From Oscillatoriaceae cyanobacterium Prado104 (GTDB lineage Bacteria; Cyanobacteriota; Cyanobacteriia; Cyanobacteriales; Microcoleaceae): a stretch of DNA of 64,000 bases. The DNA is taken from assembly GCA_025454405.1 (NCBI GenBank), contig JALOON010000047.1, forward strand, positions 16,266 to 80,265, in the 5' to 3' direction. Below, in pieces: positions 26,557 through 35,202 of the stretch. A model generated the notes under the pieces. The model made no database searches and had not been told where the DNA came from. It was given only the letters and a program-made list of their open reading frames with translations. Made by a program: the position numbers and the translations under genes. Position 1 is the stretch's first letter. Every line of letters starts with the position of its first letter.

Positions 26557-27209
26557 AAGTCTTCTATAGTTTTCCCAGCGTCTACTAAGCTTTGTATTGC
26601 TTGTTTCAGACTATTAATAATATATGTAAGGCTGTCTTCGATCACTTCGGGAGCGTCTTCTGCTTCTGCTTCAACAATATACTGCCATTGTCTATCAAGA
26701 ATTCTCTCTACTTCTTTAGAATATTCAGGATGGTTCCCTGGATGTAGACTAGCGGGCAAAAAAATCTTATTCTCCCCATTAGGATCGTCAGGGTTGAAAT
26801 TATTATACCGTATTGCTGCGTTTACTAACTTGCTACGCTGACAAACTCCGAGCGGTATTACGTGATGAGCTACCTCTTCTTCAAGTTTTCCCTCACGAAA
26901 TTTTTTATTTCTCTTAGTATTTTGAAGTTGTTTGATGATTTCTTGCTCCTGTAGTGTAAACTTATCTGGATCGTGTTTGAGACAAAGTAGCAGTAAATTC
27001 GTCAACTCCTCTATTGTCAAACTTAAAACAGTAGTTCTAGCGTTTCCACGATCTTTCTTAATTATGAAATGACCTTGTGCATTATTTATAGGTACCCATT
27101 CCCCCAAATAGTCACCCGGCAAAAAATTAGACCTAATTTTTTTAAGGTGTTTAAAAATAGGAGTATCTTCTTCTATATTTAAATGAAAAACTTTGGCTTC
27201 GTAAAACAT
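26547..27209 (-). CDS. AHH-family nuclease (HNH/Endo VII superfamily), putative toxin or defence effector
   Basis: The protein has 220 residues. Residues about 112-170 carry the AHH signature: EEVAHHVIPLGV (Ala-His-His at 114-116) and, after a helix, GENKIFLPASLHPGNHPEYSKEV with a second His and Tyr. AHH domains are predicted metal-dependent nucleases, mostly known as C-terminal warheads of secreted polymorphic toxins. Here the domain stands in a small free protein with no signal peptide or secretion domain. The N-terminal 110 residues (YEAKVFHLNIEEDTPIFKHL, FIIKKDRGNARTTVLSL) are not recognised. It follows the small membrane-protein gene by 4 bp, so the two form an operon. Its 3' end lies in a toxin stub. 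It could be an intracellular toxin, a defence effector, or a captured toxin tip. Confidence 0.7.
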   Translation of the reverse strand: MFYEAKVFHLNIEEDTPIFKHLKKIRSNFLPGDYLGEWVPINNAQGHFIIKKDRGNARTTVLSLTIEELTNLLLLCLKHDPDKFTLQEQEIIKQLQNTKRNKKFREGKLEEEVAHHVIPLGVCQRSKLVNAAIRYNNFNPDDPNGENKIFLPASLHPGNHPEYSKEVERILDRQWQYIVEAEAEDAPEVIEDSLTYIINSLKQAIQSLVDAGKTIEDFRT

Positions 27210-27213
27210 GATG

Positions 27214-27681
27214 TTACCTCAAAATACCTAATAAACGCAAAATTAGCAATAATAAAATTTCCATTTCTTCTTCCTGAGTCAGAACATCTCTTATCCGAGA
27301 GCGAATTTCCAAAGGCGATACTCTTCTAACTTTGCGTACAACTTTTTGTTGTTGTGGAGTAAGCTGATTATTTTCTTCAAGCTCTTCTAAGGAGTTACCA
27401 AAATTTTTAAGCAACTCTTCTACAGTCATATTATGCAATTTATTTTTAATTTGCTCAATTTCTTTTTCCTTACTTCCCCCAAAATTAGGTGGCTTTATAT
27501 CTACTTCAGGCATTCTAATTCCAAATGCCATGCAAAATGTAAAAACCACTACCCAAATAGTTAAACCAATAGATATGATGAATAGCCACCAAATACCTAT
27601 CAAACAAAACTTGATAATAGTCCAGATGATAGGTCCGGCAGCAGAAATAATTTTTCCTATACTTTCACTAATTTTTTCCAT
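27214..27681 (-). CDS. Small membrane protein coupled to the AHH nuclease gene
   Basis: This 155-residue protein begins MEKISESIGKIISAAGP and has one long or two adjacent hydrophobic helices in residues 10-55 (IWTIIKFCLIGIWWLFIIS, then IGLTIWVVVFTFCMAF), then a charged cytoplasmic-type tail of about 100 residues with an acidic part (KNKLHNMTVEELLKNFGNSL) and a basic part (QQKVVRKVRRVSPLEIRSR). No family is recognised. It is the first gene of a tight two-gene operon with the nuclease, which fits an immunity protein, a membrane tether, or a sensor that controls the nuclease. The region is more A+T rich than its neighbours, suggesting recent acquisition. Confidence 0.65.
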   Translation of the reverse strand: MEKISESIGKIISAAGPIIWTIIKFCLIGIWWLFIISIGLTIWVVVFTFCMAFGIRMPEVDIKPPNFGGSKEKEIEQIKNKLHNMTVEELLKNFGNSLEELEENNQLTPQQQKVVRKVRRVSPLEIRSRIRDVLTQEEEMEILLLLILRLLGILR

Positions 27682-27939
27682 GACAATATTATCTATTTCA
27701 TAAATAGACTATTATACTTTTTTGTGTCTTCTATAACATTCAGCACTTATTCATAAGCACAATCAATCGTAGATTTGAGTAAGTCGGAAGTGTGACAAAC
27801 TTACTTGGATACCCTGACTTCAAATTTCTGCAAAATCCATAAGCCCGGATGTAGCACGATCAAACTCAGTGCCAAACAACCTCGACTAAAAAAATCATAC
27901 AATGACCACTTCGATCGCTCGCCAACTCACTCGCGTTAA

Positions 27940-28016
27940 AAAATGTTATATTTTGTTATCTAAAAAGTTATAAAAAATTAAGTTATAATCAGTAAAAATT
28001 ATCCCAAACGCGATCT
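27940..28016 (+). promoter_or_regulatory. AT-rich upstream region with repeated GTTATA motifs
   Basis: GTTATA or GTTATC occurs four times between 27945 and 27988, twice within AAGTTATAA, ahead of the STAND ATPase gene. A TATAAT at 27984 could be its -10 element. The even repetition could mark an operator in the divergent region between this gene and the membrane-protein/nuclease operon. Confidence 0.4.
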
Positions 28017-29405
28017 ATGGAGCTTAAGGAAGTCTTAAGATTTGCCGATGAAAAAGTGTTCTCCAAAACAGGGAAGCACTTAGATGACCTGCAAGAGGCA
28101 ATTTTAAAAGAAGCCCTCCAAGGTCGGAAATATGCCGCAAAGGTAGCGAAAGACCGGGGTTGTACTGAAGGTTATGTCAGAATTGCTGCTGCTGAACTTT
28201 GGAAATTACTTTCAGAAATATTAGACGAAGAGGTTAGTAAAGTAAATGTTAGAGCAATACTAGAGAGGGCGAAATTTTACGATCATTCACATTCATCAGC
28301 TATTGGTGAAAATTACGGAACGGTTAATCATAACGTAAATATTTGTCAGAAAATTCCTCGATCGCCCGCATCTCCCCCAAACTCCCAACAAACTCCAGAG
28401 AAACCCCAAATTGACTTAGGCGACGCACCGGAAATATTCAAATTTTTCGATCGCACCCCTCAACTCGCCACCCTCGAAAACTGGATAACGCACGATCGCA
28501 CTCGCTTAATCGCACTCCTCGGAATCAACGGCACCGGCAAAACAACCCTTTCCCTCCGCCTCGCAGATACAATTAAAACCGACTTCGATCGCATCATCTA
28601 TCGCAGCCTCCGCTTTTCCCCCACCCTCAATGCCACCCTCACCCACCTGCTGCAAATCTTTTCCCCACAATCCGAAATTCCCCAAAACATCGAAACCAAA
28701 ATATCCCAAATCCTCGATTACCTGCGAAAATACCGATGTTTGATAGTTCTCGATGACTTGCAAATGCTTTTTAGCAGCCCGCAACTAGCAGGACAATATC
28801 AAACAGGATACGAAGATTATCAATTATTTTTTAAACTAATTGCCGAAGTTTGCCATCAAAGTTGTTTGATATTGAATAGTTCCGAAAAACCTAGAGAAAT
28901 TGCCCGCTTAGAAAAAGAAGATTGTCCCGTTCGATCGCTTGAATTGGGAAGTTTGGGAATCGCTGCTAAAGAGATTTTGCGATCGCAAAAATTATCCGAT
29001 GAGGAAACCTGGGAAACATTAATCGATACTTATCAAGGCAATCCCCTGTGGTTGGAATTAACTGCAACGGTGATTCGAGAGTTGTTTGGCGGTAGGGTTG
29101 CCGAGTTTTTGCAGTGCGAAATGCCGATTTTAGATGAATCGCTGCAATTTCAATTATCTCAACAATTTCAGCGCTTGACAGGGCCAGAATTGGCAGTCGT
29201 GAATTACATTGCAACTCAAACAGAACCTGTTGCTGTGTCGCATTTTTTAAGCAAAATACCATTGTCGCCGTCAGAATTAGTCAATGCAGTGCGATCGCTC
29301 AGAAATCGGTTTTTATTAGATATCGAAGAACGAGAACAGATAACTTTGTTTGGTTTGAATCCCGTGTTGAAACAGTATGTAAAAATTCGGTATCTTTCTA
29401 ATTGA
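28017..29405 (+). CDS. VMAP-type HTH plus STAND/NB-ARC ATPase, without C-terminal repeats
   Basis: The protein has 462 residues. The first 85 or so match the N-terminal helical/HTH domain of vWA-MoxR-associated proteins (LRFADEKVFSKTGKHLDDLQ, GRKYAAKVAKDRGCTEGYVR). A linker (90-140) is followed by an NB-ARC-like ATPase with Walker A GINGTGKTT (169-177), Walker B CLIVLDDLQ (about 239), a GNPLWLELTA motif and a winged-helix end (LAVVNYIATQTEPVAVSHF, LRNRFLLDI). Such proteins usually continue into WD40, TPR or other sensor repeats; here the gene ends after the winged helix. STAND ATPases often act in signalling or anti-phage defence. It is divergent from the membrane-protein/nuclease pair with 335 bp between. 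Confidence 0.82.
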   Translation: MELKEVLRFADEKVFSKTGKHLDDLQEAILKEALQGRKYAAKVAKDRGCTEGYVRIAAAELWKLLSEILDEEVSKVNVRAILERAKFYDHSHSSAIGENYGTVNHNVNICQKIPRSPASPPNSQQTPEKPQIDLGDAPEIFKFFDRTPQLATLENWITHDRTRLIALLGINGTGKTTLSLRLADTIKTDFDRIIYRSLRFSPTLNATLTHLLQIFSPQSEIPQNIETKISQILDYLRKYRCLIVLDDLQMLFSSPQLAGQYQTGYEDYQLFFKLIAEVCHQSCLILNSSEKPREIARLEKEDCPVRSLELGSLGIAAKEILRSQKLSDEETWETLIDTYQGNPLWLELTATVIRELFGGRVAEFLQCEMPILDESLQFQLSQQFQRLTGPELAVVNYIATQTEPVAVSHFLSKIPLSPSELVNAVRSLRNRFLLDIEEREQITLFGLNPVLKQYVKIRYLSN

Positions 29406-29451
29406 TATCGCATCCAGTTTGAATAGGTTGATGTGGTTTGTCGGTGATGGC

Positions 29452-29507
29452 GGGCGGGTTTTTATAGATTGTTTGTGGGTATTAAATGTTATTGGTGAAC
29501 CCGCCCC
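29452..29507. repeat. 56-bp inverted-repeat element (copy C, reversed)
   Basis: It reads GGGCGGGTTTTTATAGATTG at the left and GAACCCGCCCC at the right. The reverse complement aligns with copies A and B, including the ACAATCT sequence. The outer base of the left arm is changed. Confidence 0.8.
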
Positions 29508-29657
29508 TTGTATCTTAAAAGAGTCAGTCAATCGATATCGTAGATACTGTGCCGCCCCTATCAGAATCTGATGCTGTTTGGGCTGATGCTTTGTTGCGCG
29601 AGAGAGGATTCAGGAATTGATGCGATCGGCTCGATCGACCGCAATCAAATTAGTTCT

Positions 29658-29706
29658 TAGTGCGGACTTTAGTCCGCTTTCAGGCTGCGGACTAAAGTCC
29701 GCACTA
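29658..29706. repeat. Nested palindrome, TAGTGCGGACT family (copy 1)
   Basis: Two perfect 20-bp arms (29658-29677 and 29687-29706) are separated by 9 bp. Each arm, TAGTGCGGACTTTAGTCCGC, is itself a palindrome (GCGGACT/AGTCCGC), so one large or two small hairpins can form. Relatives are at 52880, 60186 and 62902. No gene is supported between 29406 and 29904; a short frame across this element is an artefact. Confidence 0.9.
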
Positions 29707-29904
29707 CAAACCATTTTTGTGATGGCGATCGATACTCAAGAGGCATACCTAAAAATATGTAGCGATCGACACTATAAATTTGATTTTTCACGCTCGAAAA
29801 AGTTGGATGTAGTTGAGCGAACTTAATAAAAAATCTTTCATTAGGCAGAAGTTAAATATAGTGGCGATCGCTATTCTTAATAGTAGGAAGCAGGAGTAAC
29901 ATTC

Positions 29905-30912
29905 ATGGGATTGAAGCCAATTGAGGATCAGGTTGTTGTAGTTGTCGGAGCATCAAGCGGTATCGGCCGAGAAACAGCCCTTGAGTTCGCAAAAAAGAGA
30001 GCAAAACTTGTTGTCTCCGGCCGCAGTGAGGTGAAACTCGCCTCGTTGGTGGATGCAATTCGCAACTTTGGTGGCGAAGTAATTCCGGTAATTGCTGATG
30101 TTGCGGTATTCGAGCAAGTTAAGGCGATCGCAGATAAAACGGTACAGGTTTACGGTAGGCTGGATACCTGGGTTCACGTCCCTGCTACGGCAGTGTTTGC
30201 CCCGTTTGAGCAAACTACGCCCGAAGAGTTTAAGCGGGTAATTGAGGTCAATTTATTAGGACAAGTTTACGGCGCAATGGCAGCACTCCCTTATCTGAAA
30301 CGAGAGGGACGGGGAGCATTAATTCATGTCTCATCAGTTGAGGGAATTCGATCGCTGCCGCTTCAAAGTTCTTACGGTGCTTCAAAACACGGACTTGAAG
30401 GATGTCTCGAATCCTTGCGAGTTGAATTGCAGCATGAAAAAATTCCAATTAGCGTCACCAGCATCAAACCTTCGGTGATGAATACGCCCTTTTGGGACAA
30501 CGCCAAGACGCGATTGGGCGTGCATCCCGCCGGGATACCGCCCTACTACGATCCGAGATTAGTTGCCGATGCAATTGTCTACACGGCAAGCCATCCCACC
30601 CGCGATTTCTTCGTCGGTGATTCTGGCAGAATTCTCGATTTCTTGCAAAAACTTTCGCCTTCTTTTGTGGATGCTATATTGGCTCAAATTAGCTTTCCGC
30701 TGCAGCGCACTCAAGAGCCAAAATCTGCGGAAGATTCCAACAATTTGTACGAACCCGTGTTAACAGAGACTAGAGTAGACGGAGATTTCAGTCACAGTGT
30801 TATCCCCGCTATTTTAGACTGGGTGGATAAGAATCCTGCATTAAAGTGGGGAGCGATCGCCAGCGTTGCATTAGCCTTCGCTTTGACTCAGGGGATAAGA
30901 AATAACTCTTAA
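29905..30912 (+). CDS. Short-chain dehydrogenase/reductase (SDR), membrane-tailed
   Basis: The protein has 335 residues. A classical SDR domain occupies residues 1-250: nucleotide-binding VVVGASSGIGRETALEFA, the Ser in ALIHVSSVEG, and the catalytic Tyr-x-x-x-Lys in SSYGASKHGLEG. VVSGRS after beta-2 suggests NADP(H) preference. The C-terminal extension of about 85 residues ends in a hydrophobic segment (WGAIASVALAFALTQGI) that may anchor the enzyme to a membrane. The start ATG is 29905, with CAGGAG 9 bp upstream. Substrate cannot be deduced. It lies at the edge of the accessory island. Confidence 0.87.
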   Translation: MGLKPIEDQVVVVVGASSGIGRETALEFAKKRAKLVVSGRSEVKLASLVDAIRNFGGEVIPVIADVAVFEQVKAIADKTVQVYGRLDTWVHVPATAVFAPFEQTTPEEFKRVIEVNLLGQVYGAMAALPYLKREGRGALIHVSSVEGIRSLPLQSSYGASKHGLEGCLESLRVELQHEKIPISVTSIKPSVMNTPFWDNAKTRLGVHPAGIPPYYDPRLVADAIVYTASHPTRDFFVGDSGRILDFLQKLSPSFVDAILAQISFPLQRTQEPKSAEDSNNLYEPVLTETRVDGDFSHSVIPAILDWVDKNPALKWGAIASVALAFALTQGIRNNS

Positions 30913-31064
30913 CAAAAATCTCACGCCCCCGAGCGAAAAATCGCCGAACATTCCTGCAAACACAACACTCGATCGCCCTAAATGCGATCGAGTTTTCCAA
31001 ATTTGAACTATCCAAGCTTTAGCTTAAGTTTCCTGTTTGAACATATGAAGCTATGTTTTAGCAA

Positions 31065-31870
31065 TTAAGACTCGCGATCGCGCAACCAATTTGTTAAATC
31101 TGACGCTTCTGAAAAATCTAGCAACGCCTCCCCTAAATTTTCTAGTTCTTCTACGGATAAAGTCTGAATTTGCTCGTTTATTTCGAGGGCGATCGGACCG
31201 ATGCGTCGAGTCAACTGGCGCGTGATTAAAGACAGCGCCTCATTTTTTCTTCCTTCAAGGAGGCCATCTTCGCGAATTTCTTGGTAAATTACAGACTCGC
31301 GCATAGTTTCTTTCCTAAATAGTTGTCTGAGTAAGGCTTTTTCAAATCTCAAACCTGCGAGCACTTGGGTGCAAGCGAGTACATCCGCTTGTTGGGTCGG
31401 TTCTTCAATTGTAGCAATCCGAGTAGCTATTTGCTCTAACAAAGTTCGCGGGGAGTTGGTTTGAGATAGTGTCGCCAATGGCAGCAAGCCGGGGACGGAC
31501 AGCAATAAAGCCGGATCTTGTTCCCACAGGCGAATCACTCGATAGCTGTGTCGGGTGTTCGTGTCTGCGTACTGGGAAACAAAAACTTGTTCTGAGGTTG
31601 TTTCCTGCAAAAAAATCACTACTTGATGGATGTCACAGGAGTATTGCCGTTTGAGCCTGACGTAGTAGTCTAGCATTCGGAAGGCGATCGGCGGCTCTGA
31701 GTAAGGTCGGGTTTCAAATTCCAGATGTAGGATTTGGTTATCGGTTTGCAGGAAGACGAGAGAATCGGCCCGAATGGGTTCTTGAATTAGTTCGGTTTTG
31801 AGTACCTGAACGCTGGTGGGTTCGTCAATTGGTAGTTGGCAATCGCCTTGAAAGACAGTGGCAGAATGAC
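31065..31870 (-). pseudogene. 5'-truncated Rpn/DUF4351 family gene (PD-(D/E)XK transposase-like nuclease)
   Basis: An ATG at 31676 starts an ORF at MLDYYVRLKRQYSCDIHQVV, but the same frame carries clear family sequence upstream (TSVQVLKTELIQEPIRADSL and LHLEFETRPYSEPPIAFR, with the acidic/Glu positions of the nuclease core) for about 65 more codons without a normal start codon. The first 20-30 residues of the family are replaced by unrelated sequence beside a hairpin repeat (31924-31942). The C-terminal DUF4351 domain is intact (LITRQLTRRIGPIALEINEQ, then QTLSVEELENLGEALLDF). Such proteins promote recombination. The gene is most likely a remnant. Confidence 0.7.
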
Positions 31871-31923
31871 AAATGAAAACCGACTGGGGAACTCTTGCAA
31901 TGCCTGTTAAAAATTGTGTTTTC

Positions 31924-31942
31924 AGTCCTCTTTCAGAGGACT
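31924..31942 (+). repeat. Small hairpin repeat beside the truncated Rpn gene
   Basis: AGTCCTCT-TTC-AGAGGACT forms an 8-bp stem followed by TTT. It looks like a dispersed cyanobacterial palindrome, and could also act as a weak terminator on the plus strand. Confidence 0.5.
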
Positions 31943-32037
31943 TTTGCTATGAGACAGGGGTTTTTAACCCCCGGCGGACTTGTGGGTTAGCGCGGGATTT
32001 TGGGGGCGGGCGATCGCAATTCTGTCGCTGGGTGGCA

Positions 32038-32304
32038 AGAAACCGGGTTTCTATAAATCATGTCTGCTGAGTACGAAAAATATCGGAAGAAACCCGGTTT
32101 CTGAGATTGTGCGATCGCATTTCTCTGGTTGAGTACCGAGAAACCGGGTTTCTGCGACAAATCTCGGTTGAGTACGAGAAATATCCCAAGAAACCCGGTT
32201 TCTGAGATTGTGCGATCGCATTTCTCTGGTTGAGTACCGAGAAACCGGGTTTCTGCAACAAATCTCGGTTGAGTACGAGAAATATAAAAAGAAACCTGGT
32301 TTCT
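32038..32304. repeat. Array of six 15-bp palindromes at 50-51 bp spacing
   Basis: AGAAACCGGGTTTCT and its reverse complement AGAAACCCGGTTTCT alternate, starting at 32038, 32088, 32139, 32189, 32240 and 32290 (the last has one change). The 101-bp double unit repeats with high identity, and TGAGTAC occurs at a fixed position in most spacers. It ends 16 bp beyond the clpB stop codon. Confidence 0.92.
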
Positions 32305-32320
32305 AAGATTATCGTGCGAT

Positions 32321-34936
32321 CTATTTTGCAGTTACCAACTGGGCCGGCAGCTTTTTAAATGCCAACCTTTCATTCTCGACATCTACAAAAATTGTATCGC
32401 CGTCGCTAAAATCTCCCCGCAAAATACCTTTAGCAACTTGCGTTTCCAATTCGCGCTGAATTCCCCGCTTTAACGGTCGCGCTCCGTACACCGGATCGTA
32501 ACCGATTTCTGCTAAAAAGTCAATAGCAGTTTCTGACAGTTTCAATGTCATTTTCCGCTCGCTCAAACGGCTTTCCAAACGCTTAATTTGCAATTGCACG
32601 ATCTGCCGCAATTCGCCTTTATCCAAACCGTGGAAGATAATCATTTCATCGATGCGATTCAAGAATTCAGGGCGGAAAGTTCCCCGCATTGCTTCCATCA
32701 CCCGAGTGCGCATCAGTTCGTTATCTCCCGCTACATCTAAGATGTATTGAGAGCCAACATTTGAAGTCATGATAATCACCGTATTCTTAAAGTCTACGGT
32801 ATGACCTTGAGCGTCCGTAACGCGGCCGTCGTCGAGAATTTGCAGCATGATATTGAAGACATCCGGGTGCGCTTTCTCGATTTCATCGAACAGAATTACT
32901 GCGTAGGGACGGCGGCGAATTGCTTCGGTTAATTGTCCGCCTTCATCGTAACCGACGTATCCCGGAGGCGCGCCAATCAATCGAGAAACTGCGTGTTTCT
33001 CCATGTATTCCGACATATCAATGCGGACGATCGCCTCTTCTGTATCGAACAGGTAAGATGCGAGTGCTTTGGCTAATTCTGTTTTGCCAACGCCCGTCGG
33101 ACCGAGGAAAATAAAGCTAGCTACCGGGCGGTTCGGATCGGCCAAACCGGCGCGCGATCGCTGGATGGCATCGGCAACAGCAGTCACCGCTTCATCTTGT
33201 CCGATTACCCGTTTGTGCAGTTCATCTTCCAAGTGCAAAAGTTTTTGCATTTCCGATTCAACTAACTTGCTGATCGGGATTCCCGTCCACTTGGAAATAA
33301 TCTCGGCAATGTCAGCTTCGGTGACTTCTTCCCGCAGCAAAGTTTGACCCGTGGTTTGAGTTGCTGCTAGTTGAGATTCTGCTTCTGCGAGTTGTTTTTG
33401 CAGTTGGGTTAACTTGCCGTATTTCAATTCAGCAGCGCGGTTGAGGTCGTATTTCAACTCTGCTTGCTGGATTTCAATGTTAACTTTATCGATTTGTTCT
33501 TTGATGGTTTGAATGCTGCCGATGACACCTTTTTCCGATTGCCATTGCGCGTTCAAAGCTGCTTGCTGTTCTTTAAGATTTGCCAGGTCTTTTTCGAGCC
33601 GATCCAAACGTTCGATCGCGGCAGCATTGCTTTCTTTTTGCAGCGACAGCCGTTCCATTTCTAACTGCAAAATCCGGCGATCGATCTCGTCTAATTCTTC
33701 CGGTTTGGAAGTAATCTCCATTTTCAGTTTAGCAGCCGCTTCGTCTACTAAGTCGATCGCTTTGTCGGGCAGGAATCGATCGCTAATATACCGAGTAGAT
33801 AAAGTAGCAGCCGCCACTAAAGCGCTGTCGGAAATCTTCACCCCGTGGTGTACTTCGTAACGTTCCTTCAAACCGCGCAGGATCGAGACAGTATCTTCGA
33901 CTGTCGGTTGGTCAACGTAAACTTGTTGGAAACGGCGTTCTAAAGCCGCATCTTTTTCAAGATACTTGCGGTATTCGTCGAGAGTTGTCGCGCCGATACA
34001 GCGCAATTCGCCTCGCGCTAACATCGGTTTCAACAAGTTACCGGCATCCATCGAGCCTTGAGTCGCGCCGGCACCGACAACGGTATGAATTTCATCGATA
34101 AATAAGATGACTTTGCCGTTGCTTTCGGTAACTTCTTTGAGGACTGCTTTCAAGCGTTCTTCAAATTCTCCCCGGAATTTTGCCCCGGCAATTAACGCTC
34201 CCATATCCAAGCTAATTAACTGCCTGTCTTTGAGAGATTGCGGCACGTCTCCGGTGATAATCCGCTGGGCGAGTCCTTCCGCGATCGCAGTTTTTCCGAC
34301 TCCCGGTTCTCCAATTAATACGGGATTGTTCTTAGTGCGACGGCTCAATATTTGAATCGTGCGGCGGATCTCGTCATCTCTTCCGATTACCGGATCGAGT
34401 TTCCCTTGACGCGCGGCTTCCGTCAAATCTCGGCCGTATTTTTCCAGCGCTTCGTATTTGCCTTCTGGATTTTGGTCGGTCACTTTGTTGTTCCCCCGGA
34501 CTTGGGCAATGATATCTTTCAGTTTGGCTTCATCTAGTTTAAATTCTTGCAGTAAATTTTTGCCAAACCGATCGTCCTTAACGTAAGCTAGGATTAAATG
34601 TTCGATCGAAATGAAATCATCACCGTAATCTTTGCGATAAGTTTCAGCGCGATCGAGCAAACTGTCAAGGGAACGGCCGAGATAAACATTACTGCCGCTT
34701 CCCGAGACTTTCGGCTGGCGGCTGATAAACTCATCGGTACGTTCGCGCAATTTGGGGACAGACACTCCAGCTTTGTTAAACAAACTGCTAGCCAGGCCGG
34801 ATTCTTGTTCCAACAAAGCTTTCATCAAGTGCTCGCTTTCTAGCTGCTGCTGTTGGGCTGCTTTGACGAGTTCGGGCGTGCGGGCGAGGGCTTCCCAGGC
34901 TTTTTCTGTAAATTGATTTGGATTATTTGGTTGCAT
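32321..34936 (-). CDS. clpB: ATP-dependent disaggregase ClpB
   Basis: ClpB is a hexameric AAA+ chaperone that, with DnaK, resolves protein aggregates after stress. The 871-residue length is normal. In order: Clp N-domain ([20 protein letters not shown]), first AAA+ domain with Walker [10 protein letters not shown] and Walker [12 protein letters not shown], the coiled-coil middle domain (about residues 410-525; [20 protein letters not shown]), second AAA+ domain with GPTGVGKTE and [11 protein letters not shown], and the C-terminal domain. The absence of a ClpP-binding IGF loop in the second AAA+ domain supports ClpB over ClpA/C. No CIRCE-like operator was recognised upstream; the gap to 35202 is filled with heptamers. 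Confidence 0.97.
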   Translation of the reverse strand: MQPNNPNQFTEKAWEALARTPELVKAAQQQQLESEHLMKALLEQESGLASSLFNKAGVSVPKLRERTDEFISRQPKVSGSGSNVYLGRSLDSLLDRAETYRKDYGDDFISIEHLILAYVKDDRFGKNLLQEFKLDEAKLKDIIAQVRGNNKVTDQNPEGKYEALEKYGRDLTEAARQGKLDPVIGRDDEIRRTIQILSRRTKNNPVLIGEPGVGKTAIAEGLAQRIITGDVPQSLKDRQLISLDMGALIAGAKFRGEFEERLKAVLKEVTESNGKVILFIDEIHTVVGAGATQGSMDAGNLLKPMLARGELRCIGATTLDEYRKYLEKDAALERRFQQVYVDQPTVEDTVSILRGLKERYEVHHGVKISDSALVAAATLSTRYISDRFLPDKAIDLVDEAAAKLKMEITSKPEELDEIDRRILQLEMERLSLQKESNAAAIERLDRLEKDLANLKEQQAALNAQWQSEKGVIGSIQTIKEQIDKVNIEIQQAELKYDLNRAAELKYGKLTQLQKQLAEAESQLAATQTTGQTLLREEVTEADIAEIISKWTGIPISKLVESEMQKLLHLEDELHKRVIGQDEAVTAVADAIQRSRAGLADPNRPVASFIFLGPTGVGKTELAKALASYLFDTEEAIVRIDMSEYMEKHAVSRLIGAPPGYVGYDEGGQLTEAIRRRPYAVILFDEIEKAHPDVFNIMLQILDDGRVTDAQGHTVDFKNTVIIMTSNVGSQYILDVAGDNELMRTRVMEAMRGTFRPEFLNRIDEMIIFHGLDKGELRQIVQLQIKRLESRLSERKMTLKLSETAIDFLAEIGYDPVYGARPLKRGIQRELETQVAKGILRGDFSDGDTIFVDVENERLAFKKLPAQLVTAK

Positions 34937-34971
34937 AAATTTTAATTCCCTGAAATGAAGGAAGAAGGAGT

Positions 34972-35045
34972 TAGGTGTTAGGTGTTAGGTGGTAGGTGGT
35001 AGGTGTTAGAGACTAAAACCTACCACCTACAACTTACAACCTGAA
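34972..35045. repeat. AGGTGTT/AGGTGGT heptamer tract upstream of clpB
   Basis: TTAGGTG-type 7-bp units run from 34972 to about 35010, followed by inverted ACCTACC/ACCTACA-type units. The clpB promoter should be in or near this tract. Confidence 0.8.
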
Positions 35046-35202
35046 TCACCGAAGAAGGAAGAAGCTTCGAGCCTTCTGTAGGGGCGATGCTCGATCGCCC
35101 GTACAATTGTTATTCTAGGGAGGTACGGAGGGCCGGCGGATCGGGCTTCCGGTATATCTAGATAGGTATTTCCGCCCTTGGTCGCACTGTGTCGCAGACA
35201 AG

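Noticed and set aside
28017..29405. A reverse transcriptase-, Cas- or Argonaute-based defence gene in the island
   Set aside because: No YADD, HD/Cas or PIWI motif is present; the ATPase motifs are those of the STAND/NB-ARC class.
29617..29826. 69-residue open frame downstream of the STAND ATPase gene
   Set aside because: Most of it is the palindromic repeat at 29658-29706; no ribosome site or conserved sequence.
32038..32304. Possible CRISPR array (regular repeats with spacers)
   Set aside because: The repeat units are only 15 bp, alternate in orientation, and the spacers are repeats of each other rather than unique. No cas gene is in the window.
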